Of a DNA stretch of 64,000 nucleotides, positions 44,430 through 52,801 are shown one piece after another. Where the stretch lies: the NCBI RefSeq assembly GCF_030246845.1, contig NZ_CP126889.1:4769001-4833000 (forward strand), given 5' to 3'. The position numbers and the translations under genes were made by a program. Below the pieces are notes generated by a model. It had not been told where the DNA came from and did no database searches. It worked only from the letters and a program-made list of their open reading frames with translations. This DNA is from Enhydrobacter sp. GTDB taxonomy: Bacteria; Pseudomonadota; Alphaproteobacteria; Reyranellales; Reyranellaceae. Each line of letters begins with the position of its first letter. The first letter of the stretch is position 1.

Positions 44430-44770
44430 CAAAGACCGCCACCGCTCCGACGCTTGGCGGTCTTTGGCGAGAGGCCGCCAAGAAATGCCCATGCCATCGA
44501 TACTTTATCGAAGGCCGCCACGAGTCGAAAAGTTGGCGGTCTTTGGAGAGGGTGTCGGCCTTTGGGGGACATGTCAGCCGACGCCCACTTTCCTGCCAGT
44601 GGGCTCCGCAAAACACCCTCGATCTCTACAGGGCTGATGCGGTCGCTCCCCATGCCGAAGACCGCCAAATTCCGAAACCTTGGCGGCCTTTGAAAAAGTA
44701 TCGAGAAAATAAGTACTTTTTGCCAGTCCATCGACAAAGACCGCCAACATCGAACGGTTGGCGGCCTTTG
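44430..44770. repeat. array of four related stem-loops
   Basis: The gene-free stretch 44284-44949 holds four hairpins with arms related to CAAAGACCGCCA/TGGCGGTCTTTG. Arms are 44430-44441 with 44455-44466 (perfect), 44509-44520 with 44534-44545, 44656-44668 with 44680-44692, and 44735-44748 with 44757-44770. A lone half-arm GGCCGCCA is at 44473-44480. Hairpin 2 pairs G-U as plus-strand RNA, hairpins 3 and 4 on the minus strand. A further AAAAAGTA/TACTTTTT stem occurs at 44693-44700 and 44714-44721. Blocks 44500-44546 and 44655-44708 are inverted copies of one unit containing CGATACTTT next to the hairpin. Confidence 0.85.
44584..44604. repeat. extra stem in the hairpin region
   Basis: GCCCACT and AGTGGGC pair around TTTCCTGCC-type loop inside the gap between hairpins 2 and 3. 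It is unrelated in sequence to the CAAAGACCGCCA arms. Boundaries are approximate. Confidence 0.55.
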
Positions 44771-44949
44771 CCGGACTCGATCCGGGTCGACCTAGCGACC
44801 GATCGCCGGCGCCGGGCGATCAGCGACTGCCCTTGGCAATGCGACTTCGCTCCAAGGCAAGCGGCGGGTGGACAGTCACAGCTCAGTCACCCGATGGTCC
44901 GACAACGGTCACAGGCCAATGAGTCCTGGCGGCTCGCATATTGCGCGCC

Positions 44950-46599
44950 ATGAACCGTGTACTTGGCACGGCCCGGACGATCAGGAGTCGATTCGCCGAT
45001 CCGGCGGCGTCCCTCGTTTTGCCGCTGGCTGCCGCCGCGATCGTGGGCGTCAGCCTGGTGTATATGCTCGTTCGGCCGCAATGGGGCGACCAGACGTGGC
45101 TGCTCTTCCTGGCGCGCCGGTCGCTCGACACCAGTCATATGCAGTTCGGCGATCTCGTCGAGGCCAATCCGCCCTTGATCATCTGGCTGTCCGAGATTCC
45201 GGTCAGGCTTTCGCAGATTCTTGCGATCTCCTCGACGGCCGCACTGCAACTCGTGATGGCGCTCACCGTCGCCTGCTCTGTCGCGTGGACGGTTTCGCTG
45301 GTGGGCAGAGGCGAGGCGTTCGCGGGAAGAATCTTTTCCGCCTGGTTCGCGCTCGCCCTGCTGGTCGCGACGGTGATCCGCCCCTGGCCCCACTACGCGC
45401 AGCGCGAGCATATTCTGCTCCTCCTGCTGCTGCCCTACCTGGTCCTGACGGCGCGCCGGATCGACGGGTTGAAAATAACGGTGGGCGAGGCATTCCTGGC
45501 CGGGATGGTCGGTGCGGCCGGCATCCTGCTGAAGCCGCACCACGCCCTCATCATCGGCGCGGTCGAATTGTTCGTCCTGATGAGAGCGCGAAATGTCCGG
45601 GCCCTTTTCCGGCCGGAAAGCGTGGCCATGGCCGCAACGGCCATCGCCTACGCCGGTGCGATCTTCCTGTGGGCGCCCGACTACCTGCGGAAGGTTCTGC
45701 CGCTGGCGATGCACACCTACTATGCTTATCACCGCGTCGAGCTCTGGACGATGCTGCCGCCGGTGCGCGCGCTGAAGCTCGCGATTCTGCTTCTGGCGTG
45801 GGCTCTGGTCTATCGCCGGCTCGCCCATCGAACGCTTTCGGCCGTCTTGGCTCTCGCTGCGCTTGGCGCGACCGCAGGCTATCTCGCGCAGATGAAGGGC
45901 CACGACTATCAATACGCACCGGCCATGGCCTTCTTCGATCTGTTGCTTGGGGTGATCGCAATCGACGTCTGGCTGAGATGGTCCCCGGAGCGCGCCTGGC
46001 TGCCGAACTGGAGGCTTGCGGCGGCCGTATCGAGTCTGACCTGCATCGTTGCGATTTCCGTTTCCTATCCATTGCAACGCGCTCGCGCCGCGCACCCCTA
46101 TGTCGATGCCAGGATCGAGGCCCAACGAGCATTGAGCCGCCATATTCCGCGCGGCTCGACGGTGGTCGTCCTGTCGACATCCACGGAATCGTTCTTCGAG
46201 GAAGTGCTGGATCGCGGCTGGGAGTGGGGGTCGCGCTTCGACTGTCTCTGGATGATCCCAGCCCTTGTCGATGCCGAGCGCTCCGCAGCTCGCGACGGTG
46301 CGACGGAACCAGCGGCCCTGCGGGACGCCGCCGCGACGACCCGCAGCGCCGTGACCGCCGACCTGAAACGATGGCGGCCCAATCCCGTGCTCGTCGATCG
46401 CTGTCAGGACAGCACGATCGCGCCTTGCATGGGATCGGGAACGATGCGTCTCGATCTGCTGCAATGGCTGCAGCAGGATCCCGGCTTCGCGTCGGCATGG
46501 AAGGACTATGTCCGGCAGGGCGAGGTCGGACCCTACGACCTCTGGTGTCGCGAAGGGGAGACCGCGGTCTGCCGCGAGATCCTGGCTCACTCGCGCTGA
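44950..46599 (+). CDS. membrane protein, GT-C glycosyltransferase-like
   Basis: A 549-residue protein with about 9-11 hydrophobic segments over residues 20-380 and a soluble C-terminal part. The first outer loop reads MLVRPQWGDQTWLLFLARRS then EANPPLIIWLSEIP, a layout (acidic residue, NPP) like the catalytic first loop of GT-C lipid-linked sugar transferases such as ArnT or PMT. It probably moves a sugar from polyprenyl phosphate; donor and acceptor unknown. ATG 44950 is used; a TTG in frame at 44941 is possible. Upstream lies the hairpin array. Confidence 0.65.
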   Translation: MNRVLGTARTIRSRFADPAASLVLPLAAAAIVGVSLVYMLVRPQWGDQTWLLFLARRSLDTSHMQFGDLVEANPPLIIWLSEIPVRLSQILAISSTAALQLVMALTVACSVAWTVSLVGRGEAFAGRIFSAWFALALLVATVIRPWPHYAQREHILLLLLLPYLVLTARRIDGLKITVGEAFLAGMVGAAGILLKPHHALIIGAVELFVLMRARNVRALFRPESVAMAATAIAYAGAIFLWAPDYLRKVLPLAMHTYYAYHRVELWTMLPPVRALKLAILLLAWALVYRRLAHRTLSAVLALAALGATAGYLAQMKGHDYQYAPAMAFFDLLLGVIAIDVWLRWSPERAWLPNWRLAAAVSSLTCIVAISVSYPLQRARAAHPYVDARIEAQRALSRHIPRGSTVVVLSTSTESFFEEVLDRGWEWGSRFDCLWMIPALVDAERSAARDGATEPAALRDAAATTRSAVTADLKRWRPNPVLVDRCQDSTIAPCMGSGTMRLDLLQWLQQDPGFASAWKDYVRQGEVGPYDLWCREGETAVCREILAHSR

Positions 46600-46701
46600 G
46601 TCGCATCTGGAGCTACGGCCAGATGGTGATCGCCGCGACCGGCGCGGCGCTTTCGAAACCTGCTGTACCGCCGCGGCCCGACGAAGTATCAAGCCGCACC
46701 T

Positions 46702-46791
46702 GGATGGGTGGCCGAGCGGTTTAAGGCACCGGTCTTGAAAACCGGCGTGGGTTCACGCCCACCGTGGGTTCGAATCCCACCCCATCCGCCA
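46702..46791 (+). tRNA. tRNA-Ser (anticodon UGA)
   Basis: A 90-base class II tRNA including encoded CCA (46789-46791). Acceptor arms are 46702-46708 GGATGGG and 46781-46787 CCCATCC, anticodon loop TCTTGAAAA gives TGA, a long variable arm CGTGGGTTCACGCCCACG follows, and the T arm contains GGTTCGAATCC. It reads UCA and other UCN codons. Confidence 0.97.
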
Positions 46792-46980
46792 GCTTCCCCT
46801 CTTCGCCAATCGCCAAATACACATAGGCAGCCGTTGCTTGCTCGCGGCCGAAAGCAAGGGGGGAGGGCGACAGGCGCACTGATCCATCCGGGACGGGACA
46901 GCGCCGGGCAACGCGATTTCGGGATGGTTGCCCGGCTGCCGCGGGTCGCGGACGTCGCGTATCACCTCGACTTCGTTGGC

Positions 46981-47988
46981 CTAGTGAAATGCCTTTCGAC
47001 TGCCGGCTTCGGCTGGTCTCCGAAGCGATGCCGAGGGTGACTCCCCGAACAGTGCGCGGTACTCGACCGAGAATCGTCCGAGTTCCCAGAATCCATACTC
47101 GGTGGCCGCCGACGTCACGCTCGCTGTCGCCGGATCGGCACGCAGCAGGGACCGGCGCGCGAGGTGCATGCGCCGGAGCCAGAGATACCGGATCGGTCCC
47201 ATGCCAAAATGTTCCTGGCAGCAGGACCGGAGCGTACGCTCGGAGACGCCGATGGCGGCGCACACTTCGATCAGATGCACCGGCGCGTTGCGCCTGGCCA
47301 TCAGGAAATCCTCGAAACGGGCAATCACCTTCGCATGTTGCCGACTGTGACGCTCCGCTTCTCTTGCCGCATGGCCGGTCAGGCAGGCAATCATCGCGTG
47401 CACCAATTCCTGCTCCAGCGCGCAGGCCACGCCTGGATTTGCGAACATGCCGGGCGCCGTCTCGGCGAGATGCGTGGCTGTCTCGTGCAGATCAATCAGG
47501 CGCGCCATCGTGCGATCGGGTGGTCTGACGACAGCCGTATCCGGAGGCACCGTGATGTCGCGTCCGGTGATGGCGCAGCCGGCCTCCGCCAGATCCTCGG
47601 GCGTGAGCGACATCGAAGCGTTGCGGGACGCTCCGGTGGTGCGCAAGTGACCGGTCGCGTTTCGACCCCAAAAGACGATCTCGTCGGAATGCAGCTCGGT
47701 GCTGCCAAGATGAACGGGACCCGGGTTCCTATGGCCGAGGAACATGATCGGCGCCCGTTGGGGCGTGATGGCCGCACGCATGATTCGTGGAAGACTATCC
47801 GCGCTCTTCTGCATCAACAGCCGTCCGAGGTCGACCTGCACCATGTCGGCGCAGAAGCGGCCTTTGGCAGTGACAAGCAGCGTGACGTCGACCGCGCGGA
47901 ACGCCGCTTGGAACGCGTAAGGATCGGCAAACTTCAGAATGCGGCTCTGCGCCATCCCCAGTGCCCCCAAGTACTGGAAACCCGACAC
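46981..47988 (-). CDS. AraC family transcriptional regulator (first of two)
   Basis: A 335-residue regulator. The C-terminal 100 residues hold two helix-turn-helix motifs: VCAAIGVSERTLRSCCQEHF and TEYGFWELGRFSVEYRALFGESPSASL. The N-terminal 220 residues form a presumed ligand domain. The start drawn is GTG (47986-47988); an ATG at 47953-47955 would drop 11 residues and has a GGGG-type site. Its downstream neighbour is tRNA-Ser; it is not adjacent to a clear target and its ligand is unknown. It is a paralogue of the regulator at 48827-49840. Confidence 0.82.
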   Translation of the reverse strand: MSGFQYLGALGMAQSRILKFADPYAFQAAFRAVDVTLLVTAKGRFCADMVQVDLGRLLMQKSADSLPRIMRAAITPQRAPIMFLGHRNPGPVHLGSTELHSDEIVFWGRNATGHLRTTGASRNASMSLTPEDLAEAGCAITGRDITVPPDTAVVRPPDRTMARLIDLHETATHLAETAPGMFANPGVACALEQELVHAMIACLTGHAAREAERHSRQHAKVIARFEDFLMARRNAPVHLIEVCAAIGVSERTLRSCCQEHFGMGPIRYLWLRRMHLARRSLLRADPATASVTSAATEYGFWELGRFSVEYRALFGESPSASLRRPAEAGSRKAFH

Positions 47989-48165
47989 ATGGGGATGCCC
48001 ACAACCATGCGTCGTACGAGCAGCGTCATTTTGGGTTGCACATCTGGCCGCCGCAAGCAGAGCCGATCGATCTTCAGCGGTATCACGAACATTTCATCCG
48101 CGACTTTGCCGCTTCCCCATGGACACGGCACACAATGCGCCACAGGGACTCGGGATCTGCCGACG

Positions 48166-48226
48166 TCTGTGCCCGCTATTGCAGCGCGCGGTGCTCGCCA
48201 GAAGAACCGACGGCAGCGGGCACAGA
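48166..48226. repeat. 12-bp perfect inverted repeat in a gene-free gap
   Basis: TCTGTGCCCGCT at 48166-48177 and AGCGGGCACAGA at 48215-48226 are exact complements, 37 bases apart. The 344-base gap 47989-48332 has no convincing gene; this structure is the main item in it. It might be an RNA fold or a binding site for one of the AraC regulators. Confidence 0.5.
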
Positions 48227-48332
48227 TAGGCTATGGAGCCGCGTGCGGCGGCGCTCGACAGCGGCGTCGACCTGTCGCCGTCGTGCGAGCACCAGCCGCC
48301 CTGAGGCCTGCAATCTCGGTGCCGCCGTCCGC

Positions 48333-48584
48333 CTACGTGCGCTTGGGCAGCGTGACCTTGTTGTCCTTCAGCGCCTTTTCCAGCACGGGGATCGCACCAG
48401 CCGGACTGCTGCCGCACTTCGACATCGCGTCGGGGACGGTGACATCGGGCGTCGCCGTGGAAGGAATGGTTTCCCGATAGAGCTTGCTCAATGCATTGCA
48501 ATAGTCGGTGTCGCTCATTTGGGCGAAGGCGGTCAGCGGCAGGGCCACCGACGCGCAGATGATGATTGCCGCCAAACTTCTCAT
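48333..48584 (-). CDS. small secreted hypothetical protein
   Basis: An 83-residue protein with a signal peptide (MRSLAAIIICASVALPLTAFA, cut near residue 21) and a mature part of about 60 residues containing two cysteines (DYCNAL and SKCGSS) that may form a disulfide. GGAGGA precedes the ATG at 48582-48584; the longer frame has no such site. I do not recognise a family. It sits between the two AraC-family genes, on the same strand, and could be a target of one of them. Confidence 0.72.
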   Translation of the reverse strand: MRSLAAIIICASVALPLTAFAQMSDTDYCNALSKLYRETIPSTATPDVTVPDAMSKCGSSPAGAIPVLEKALKDNKVTLPKRT

Positions 48585-48826
48585 GACATCCTCCTCGAGA
48601 TGGTTGGACTCGATACAACGCAACAGAAGCCGGTCTCCGGAAGCGGAAGCTCACGCCGATGGTCGGCGAGATCGATGAAGCCGTGGAGGGCGACGTTTGA
48701 ACCGCCACGGCTCGGGGTCTGCCAGCGTCTCGGTGCGTTGCGCCACGACGGCCGGTGCGGGATTGTCGGCCGCCGGCGCAAGCATCTGCATCTCGCAGGG
48801 ACGATGGACGGACTGCTCGGACTGCA

Positions 48827-48840
48827 CTATGCAGAATCGG
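48827..48840 (+). promoter_or_regulatory. motif CTATGCAGAATCGG, copy 1
   Basis: This exact 14-mer covers the stop and last codons of the second AraC-family gene and lies upstream of the small secreted protein. It reappears at 49905-49918 and, reversed with one change, at 49947-49960. Candidate regulator site. Confidence 0.4.
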
Positions 48841-49840
48841 CAAAGTTGCACCGAGGCGGCCCACCTGCCTTCGAACGACGGAGGGTGATCGAGGGCGCTT
48901 CGCCGAACAGGGTGCGGTACGCCGCGGCAAAACGGCCAGGCTCCGAAAAGCCGTGGCTTCTGGCAATCGCCGCGATGCTCGCCGTCGCAGGATCGCTGCG
49001 CATGAGCGCCGACCGCACGAGGTTCAGACGCCTGAGCCGGGCATAGTGAACGGGGCTGCTCCCGACGAATTCAGTGCAGCACATGCGCAATGTACGCTCC
49101 GGAGCGCCGACCGCCGAACAAAGCTCGGCCGTCGAGAGCTGTCGCGAGGCTTGCAGCGCGAGCACCCGTTCGAGCCGGACCATGATCGCGGCGTGGCGCT
49201 GCCGTGTCGCGGCGGAGTTCCGCGACTCACCGAGCGCGAGAACGCTTACGAGTGCGTGGATCAGATCATGCTCGAGCGAGCGCGCGATCTCGCGACGCGC
49301 CATCAGATCGGGTCTCGAGCGAACACGATCACAGGCCTGCGTATGCAGGCGAAGAAGGTCGCCGGCCACGGTCGATGACGGACGCAGGAATTTCGCGGCC
49401 CTGGGCGGCGTCAGGTCATCCCCGATCAACGTTTGCCCGCAGGCGCGAAGGTGCTCGGGAGCAAGCGCGATCAGGCCCCAGCGCGTCGTTCCGAAGGTCA
49501 GCTGGTGAAAGGGCTCGCCACGGCCGTGCAGCACGATCTCGCCTCGGCTCAGGCGTACGCCGTTCCAAACCGGTTGCGGGTCGCTGTGCAAGGGAAAGGA
49601 GACGTATACGGAAGCCGGCGCGGGGGCGACGAAGGCGACGCGCGGCGCATTCTCGACGACACGAACGAGCCAGAGCCGGTCGGTCCTCAGCCACGTCACG
49701 TCCGACCTGAAAGTATCGCGTCCCGTCATGACCAGGCGGACATCCAGCCCGGGCAGGTTCAAGCGATAGTCGTCAGGGTCTGCAAAGGTGTTGGTGCCAC
49801 ACCCAATCATCGGAGCTTTGTCGCGCAAGCCGCTCGGCAT
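48827..49840 (-). CDS. AraC family transcriptional regulator (second of two)
   Basis: A 337-residue regulator with C-terminal HTH pair (LCSAVGAPERTLRMCCTEFV and ARSHGFSEPGRFAAAYRTLFGEAPSITLRR) and a ligand-type N-terminal domain. ATG at 49838-49840; an ATG at 49808-49810 is an alternative. It is divergent from the arylsulfatase gene, whose 208-base promoter gap carries a 14-mer inverted repeat. Control of the sulfatase is a reasonable inference. It resembles the regulator at 46981-47988 in layout and HTH spacing. Confidence 0.85.
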   Translation of the reverse strand: MPSGLRDKAPMIGCGTNTFADPDDYRLNLPGLDVRLVMTGRDTFRSDVTWLRTDRLWLVRVVENAPRVAFVAPAPASVYVSFPLHSDPQPVWNGVRLSRGEIVLHGRGEPFHQLTFGTTRWGLIALAPEHLRACGQTLIGDDLTPPRAAKFLRPSSTVAGDLLRLHTQACDRVRSRPDLMARREIARSLEHDLIHALVSVLALGESRNSAATRQRHAAIMVRLERVLALQASRQLSTAELCSAVGAPERTLRMCCTEFVGSSPVHYARLRRLNLVRSALMRSDPATASIAAIARSHGFSEPGRFAAAYRTLFGEAPSITLRRSKAGGPPRCNFADSA

Positions 49841-49904
49841 GTTGGAACGTCTTCGGAAAAAAAACCTGCTCGGGATGGGAGTATGGTGGCCGAGCCGGAA
49901 CCGG

Positions 49905-49960
49905 CTATGCAGAATCGGAAGGCAGCGGCCCGGATCTCCAAATTCGCCGATTTTGCATAG
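49905..49960. promoter_or_regulatory. inverted repeat of CTATGCAGAATCGG in the divergent promoter
   Basis: CTATGCAGAATCGG at 49905-49918 and CCGATTTTGCATAG at 49947-49960 are complements with one mismatch, 28 bases apart. They lie between the AraC start (49840) and the arylsulfatase start (50049). The layout suits a dimeric or looping AraC-type operator. Confidence 0.5.
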
Positions 49961-50048
49961 AGCAGCGTCGAGTTTGCCGACAGGCTCGACGCCGCGCGAC
50001 GTTGGACCCTTGCGGCCAACTTCGTTTGCTCACCTCGGGAGCGAACCC

Positions 50049-51731
50049 ATGAGCACGATCAGGAACCTATTGCTCGCGGCGTCGGTCGTTGTGACGGCGG
50101 CGAGCACACCGGCGCTGGCCCAGCAGCAGCAACGACGGCCGAACATACTTGTCATCATGGGAGACGATGTCGGCTGGTTCAACATCGGTGCCTACCATCG
50201 CGGCATCATGTCGGGCAAGACGCCGAATCTCGACAAGCTGGCATCGCAAGGCATGCTGTTCACGGACTACTATGCCGAAGCAAGCTGCACGGCAGGGCGG
50301 GCGAACTTCATCACCGGCGAGATCCCGCTCCGCACGGGGTTGACGACCGTCGGCCAGGCCGGTGCCGACGTCGGCATCCCGGCGGAGGCGGCGACGCTCG
50401 CTTCCGCGCTCAAGGCACAGGGCTATGCCACCGGGCAGTTCGGCAAGAACCACCTGGGCGACCTGAACAAGTATCTTCCGACCGTGCACGGCTTCGACGA
50501 GTTCTTCGGGTATCTGTATCACCTCGACGCGATGTCCGATCCGTACTGGTTCTCGTTCCCGATCGACCAGGACTATTACAACAAGTACGGTCCGCGCAGC
50601 CTGGTCCACAGCTATGCGACCGACACCGACGATGCGACCGAAATGCCGCGCTGGGGCAAGGTCGGCAAGCAGAGGATCGTCGATGAAGGTCCGCTGCCGC
50701 CGTTCCCCGACATGTCGAACGTGCCGAACATGCACGACCTGCCGTTCCTGAAGGCCAAGTACGACATGACGACCTTCGACGAGGTGCTGGTCAAGGCGTC
50801 GAGCGACTTCATGGACAAGGCCAAGAAGGACGGCAAGCCGTTCTTCGTCTGGCACAACACCACGCGCATGCATGTCTGGACGTTCCTCTCGAAGAAATAC
50901 GGCTCGATGCAGAACAGCCAGACGAACTACGGCCTCGAGGAAGCCGGCATGGCGCAGCTCGATGACAGCGTCGGCGCTCTGCTCAAGCACCTCGACGATA
51001 TCGGCGAGACCGACAACACCATCGTCATCTTCACCACGGACAATGGCGCCGAGGTGTTCACCTGGCCGGATGGCGGCATGACCCCGTTCAAGAACACCAA
51101 GGGGACGGTCGGCGAGGGCGGGTTCCGCGTGCCGTGCATCGTCCGCTGGCCCGGCCAGATCAAGCCGGGGACCGTCGAAAACGGAATCGTTTCCGGCCTC
51201 GACTGGTTCCCCACCTTGGTGGCGGCGGCCGGCAACTCCAGCATCACCGAGCAACTGTTGAAGGGCGTGAAGCTCGGCGACCGGACCTACAAGAACCATC
51301 TCGACGGGTACAACCAGATGGACCTGCTCACCGGCAAAGGCCCGTCCAAGCGCCACGAGATATTCTACTTCGGCGGCCCACAGCTCGGCGCGGTTCGCAT
51401 AGACGACTTCAAGTTCACCTTCTATGCGCAGCCCTACGGCTGGCCGGGTGAAAAGACGACGACGGACATGCCCGTGATGGTCAACATTCGGCAGGATCCC
51501 TTCGAGCGCACGCCGAATATTCGCGGCGAGTCGCCCAACACTGGCTCCTTCGGCTACGGCAACGACTTCTATGCGCGTGAGTTCTGGCGCTTTGTCCTGG
51601 TCCAGCAGTTTGTCGCGAAGCTGGCGCTGACGGCCGTGGACTATCCGCCGATGCAGGATCCGGCCTCCTTCAACCTCGATGCGGTGAAGAAGAAGATCGA
51701 GGAGATGGTCAAGCACCACGAAGGTCAGTGA
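50049..51731 (+). CDS. arylsulfatase, formylglycine type, secreted
   Basis: A 560-residue sulfatase. Signal peptide ends near residue 24 (ALA), metal-binding D39-D40 sit in VIMGDDVGW, and the modification motif is C80-T-A-G-R84 (SCTAGRANFITG), where C80 would become formylglycine by an FGE enzyme not seen in this window. Ala instead of Pro in C-x-P-x-R is allowed in many bacterial sulfatases. It should release sulfate from aryl or sugar sulfate esters in the periplasm. ATG 50049 was chosen because the signal peptide starts there; the long frame from 49788 enters the AraC gene. Confidence 0.9.
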   Translation: MSTIRNLLLAASVVVTAASTPALAQQQQRRPNILVIMGDDVGWFNIGAYHRGIMSGKTPNLDKLASQGMLFTDYYAEASCTAGRANFITGEIPLRTGLTTVGQAGADVGIPAEAATLASALKAQGYATGQFGKNHLGDLNKYLPTVHGFDEFFGYLYHLDAMSDPYWFSFPIDQDYYNKYGPRSLVHSYATDTDDATEMPRWGKVGKQRIVDEGPLPPFPDMSNVPNMHDLPFLKAKYDMTTFDEVLVKASSDFMDKAKKDGKPFFVWHNTTRMHVWTFLSKKYGSMQNSQTNYGLEEAGMAQLDDSVGALLKHLDDIGETDNTIVIFTTDNGAEVFTWPDGGMTPFKNTKGTVGEGGFRVPCIVRWPGQIKPGTVENGIVSGLDWFPTLVAAAGNSSITEQLLKGVKLGDRTYKNHLDGYNQMDLLTGKGPSKRHEIFYFGGPQLGAVRIDDFKFTFYAQPYGWPGEKTTTDMPVMVNIRQDPFERTPNIRGESPNTGSFGYGNDFYAREFWRFVLVQQFVAKLALTAVDYPPMQDPASFNLDAVKKKIEEMVKHHEGQ

Positions 51732-51817
51732 GCAGCGGCCGACGGACGGCATCCGTCCACAGCAAATCCGGGCGGTCGGCGCGCCTGCCCGGAACGGCCG
51801 GCGCACAGAGCATGCTG

Positions 51818-51862
51818 ATGCCTCTGGCGCGACGTGACATCTTGCAGTAATTACAGAGGCAT
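51818..51862. repeat. 9-bp inverted repeat upstream of the MltB-like gene
   Basis: ATGCCTCTG (51818-51826) and CAGAGGCAT (51854-51862) are exact complements, 27 bases apart, in the 169-base gap before the transglycosylase. A smaller GGACGG/CCGTCC hairpin also occurs near 51736-51750, just after the sulfatase stop, without a T-run. Confidence 0.4.
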
Positions 51863-51900
51863 AAATAACCTCCTTCGCTCGAAATCGGAGGATCGTCGAC

Positions 51901-52788
51901 ATGTTCCCCCTTCGTGTCGGCCGGCGGTTCGTTTGCACGGGCCTGATGCTCGCTCCCGCGACAGCGCGGGCCCAGCCGAACGACGCCCGCTTCACGGCAT
52001 GGCTGCAGGGCGTGCGCGCGGAGGCCGTGCGCTCCGGCGTGGACGGCGCGACCGCCGATGCCGCGCTGGGCTCGGTGCAGCAAATCCCGAAGGTGCTCGA
52101 GCTCGCGCACAACCAGCCCGAGTTCAAGATGACCTTCGAGCGCTATCTCGAGCTCGTCGTCTCGCCCGAGCGGGTGAGCCGCGGCCGCGTCCTGCTCAAG
52201 GAGAACCGCGCGCTGGTCGAACGCATCGCCGGGCCTGCCGGCATCCCGCCGTCGCTGGTCGTCGCGCTGTGGGGCATCGAGAGCAAGTACGGCGAACGGC
52301 TGGGCGATTTCGAGGTCGTGCCGGCGCTCGCGACGCTCGCCTTCAACGGCTTTCGCGCCTCGTTCTTCCGCGCCCAGCTCATCGCCGCGCTCAAGATCGT
52401 CTCGCAGGGCCATATCGGCCTGCACCAGATGAAGGGGTCGTGGGCCGGCGCCATGGGTCAGTGCCAGTTCATCCCGACAACCTTTCTGCTCTACGCAGCG
52501 GACGGCGACGGCGACGGTCGCTACGACATCTGGACGAGCAAGGCCGACGTCTTCGCCTCGACCGTCAACTACCTGCATCGCGCCGGCTGGCGGCCCGGTC
52601 TCGCCTGGGGCCAGGAGGTCGAGGGTTCGGCCGTCGCCGCCAAAGGCGAACGGATCGTCCGGCCAGCCGGGCAGGGCGGACCAGCCTATCGCACGACCCA
52701 CAACTTCCGAGTCATCCTGCGCTGGAACCAGTCCGACTTCTTCGCCCTGGCGGTCGGCCTGCTCTCCGACCGGATCGCGGCAGCCTGA
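51901..52788 (+). CDS. lytic murein transglycosylase, MltB-like
   Basis: A 295-residue peptidoglycan hydrolase. The catalytic Glu is E127 in ALWGIESKYGE, followed by QMKGSWAGAMGQCQFIPTTFL, the MltB/SLT70-3 signature, and DGDGDGRYDIW. A short signal sequence ends around residue 24 (ARA). It cleaves glycan strands with 1,6-anhydro products. GGAGG precedes the ATG. The next genes (RlpA, carboxypeptidase) are also cell wall genes. Confidence 0.88.
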   Translation: MFPLRVGRRFVCTGLMLAPATARAQPNDARFTAWLQGVRAEAVRSGVDGATADAALGSVQQIPKVLELAHNQPEFKMTFERYLELVVSPERVSRGRVLLKENRALVERIAGPAGIPPSLVVALWGIESKYGERLGDFEVVPALATLAFNGFRASFFRAQLIAALKIVSQGHIGLHQMKGSWAGAMGQCQFIPTTFLLYAADGDGDGRYDIWTSKADVFASTVNYLHRAGWRPGLAWGQEVEGSAVAAKGERIVRPAGQGGPAYRTTHNFRVILRWNQSDFFALAVGLLSDRIAAA

Positions 52789-52801
52789 CGGACATCGCAA
52801 G

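Noticed and set aside
44363..44737. 124-residue minus-strand frame within the hairpin array
   Set aside because: Its translation just follows the repeated arms (RPPRF and RPPTF runs); no start site or family.
44430..44770. CRISPR array
   Set aside because: Arms are palindromic, spacing is uneven, spacers are not of constant length and no cas genes are present.
44868..46724. 618-residue plus-strand frame over the GT-C-like gene and tRNA
   Set aside because: It runs through the tRNA and lacks membrane segments, whereas the +1 frame has the NPP loop and hydrophobic helices.
46702..46791. Integration site for a prophage or genomic island
   Set aside because: No integrase, no repeated copy of the tRNA 3-prime end and no phage genes were found in the window.
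49433..49960. 175-residue plus-strand frame ending KFADFA
   Set aside because: Mostly antisense to the AraC-family gene; only the last bases resemble that gene's end, which is treated as a motif duplication.
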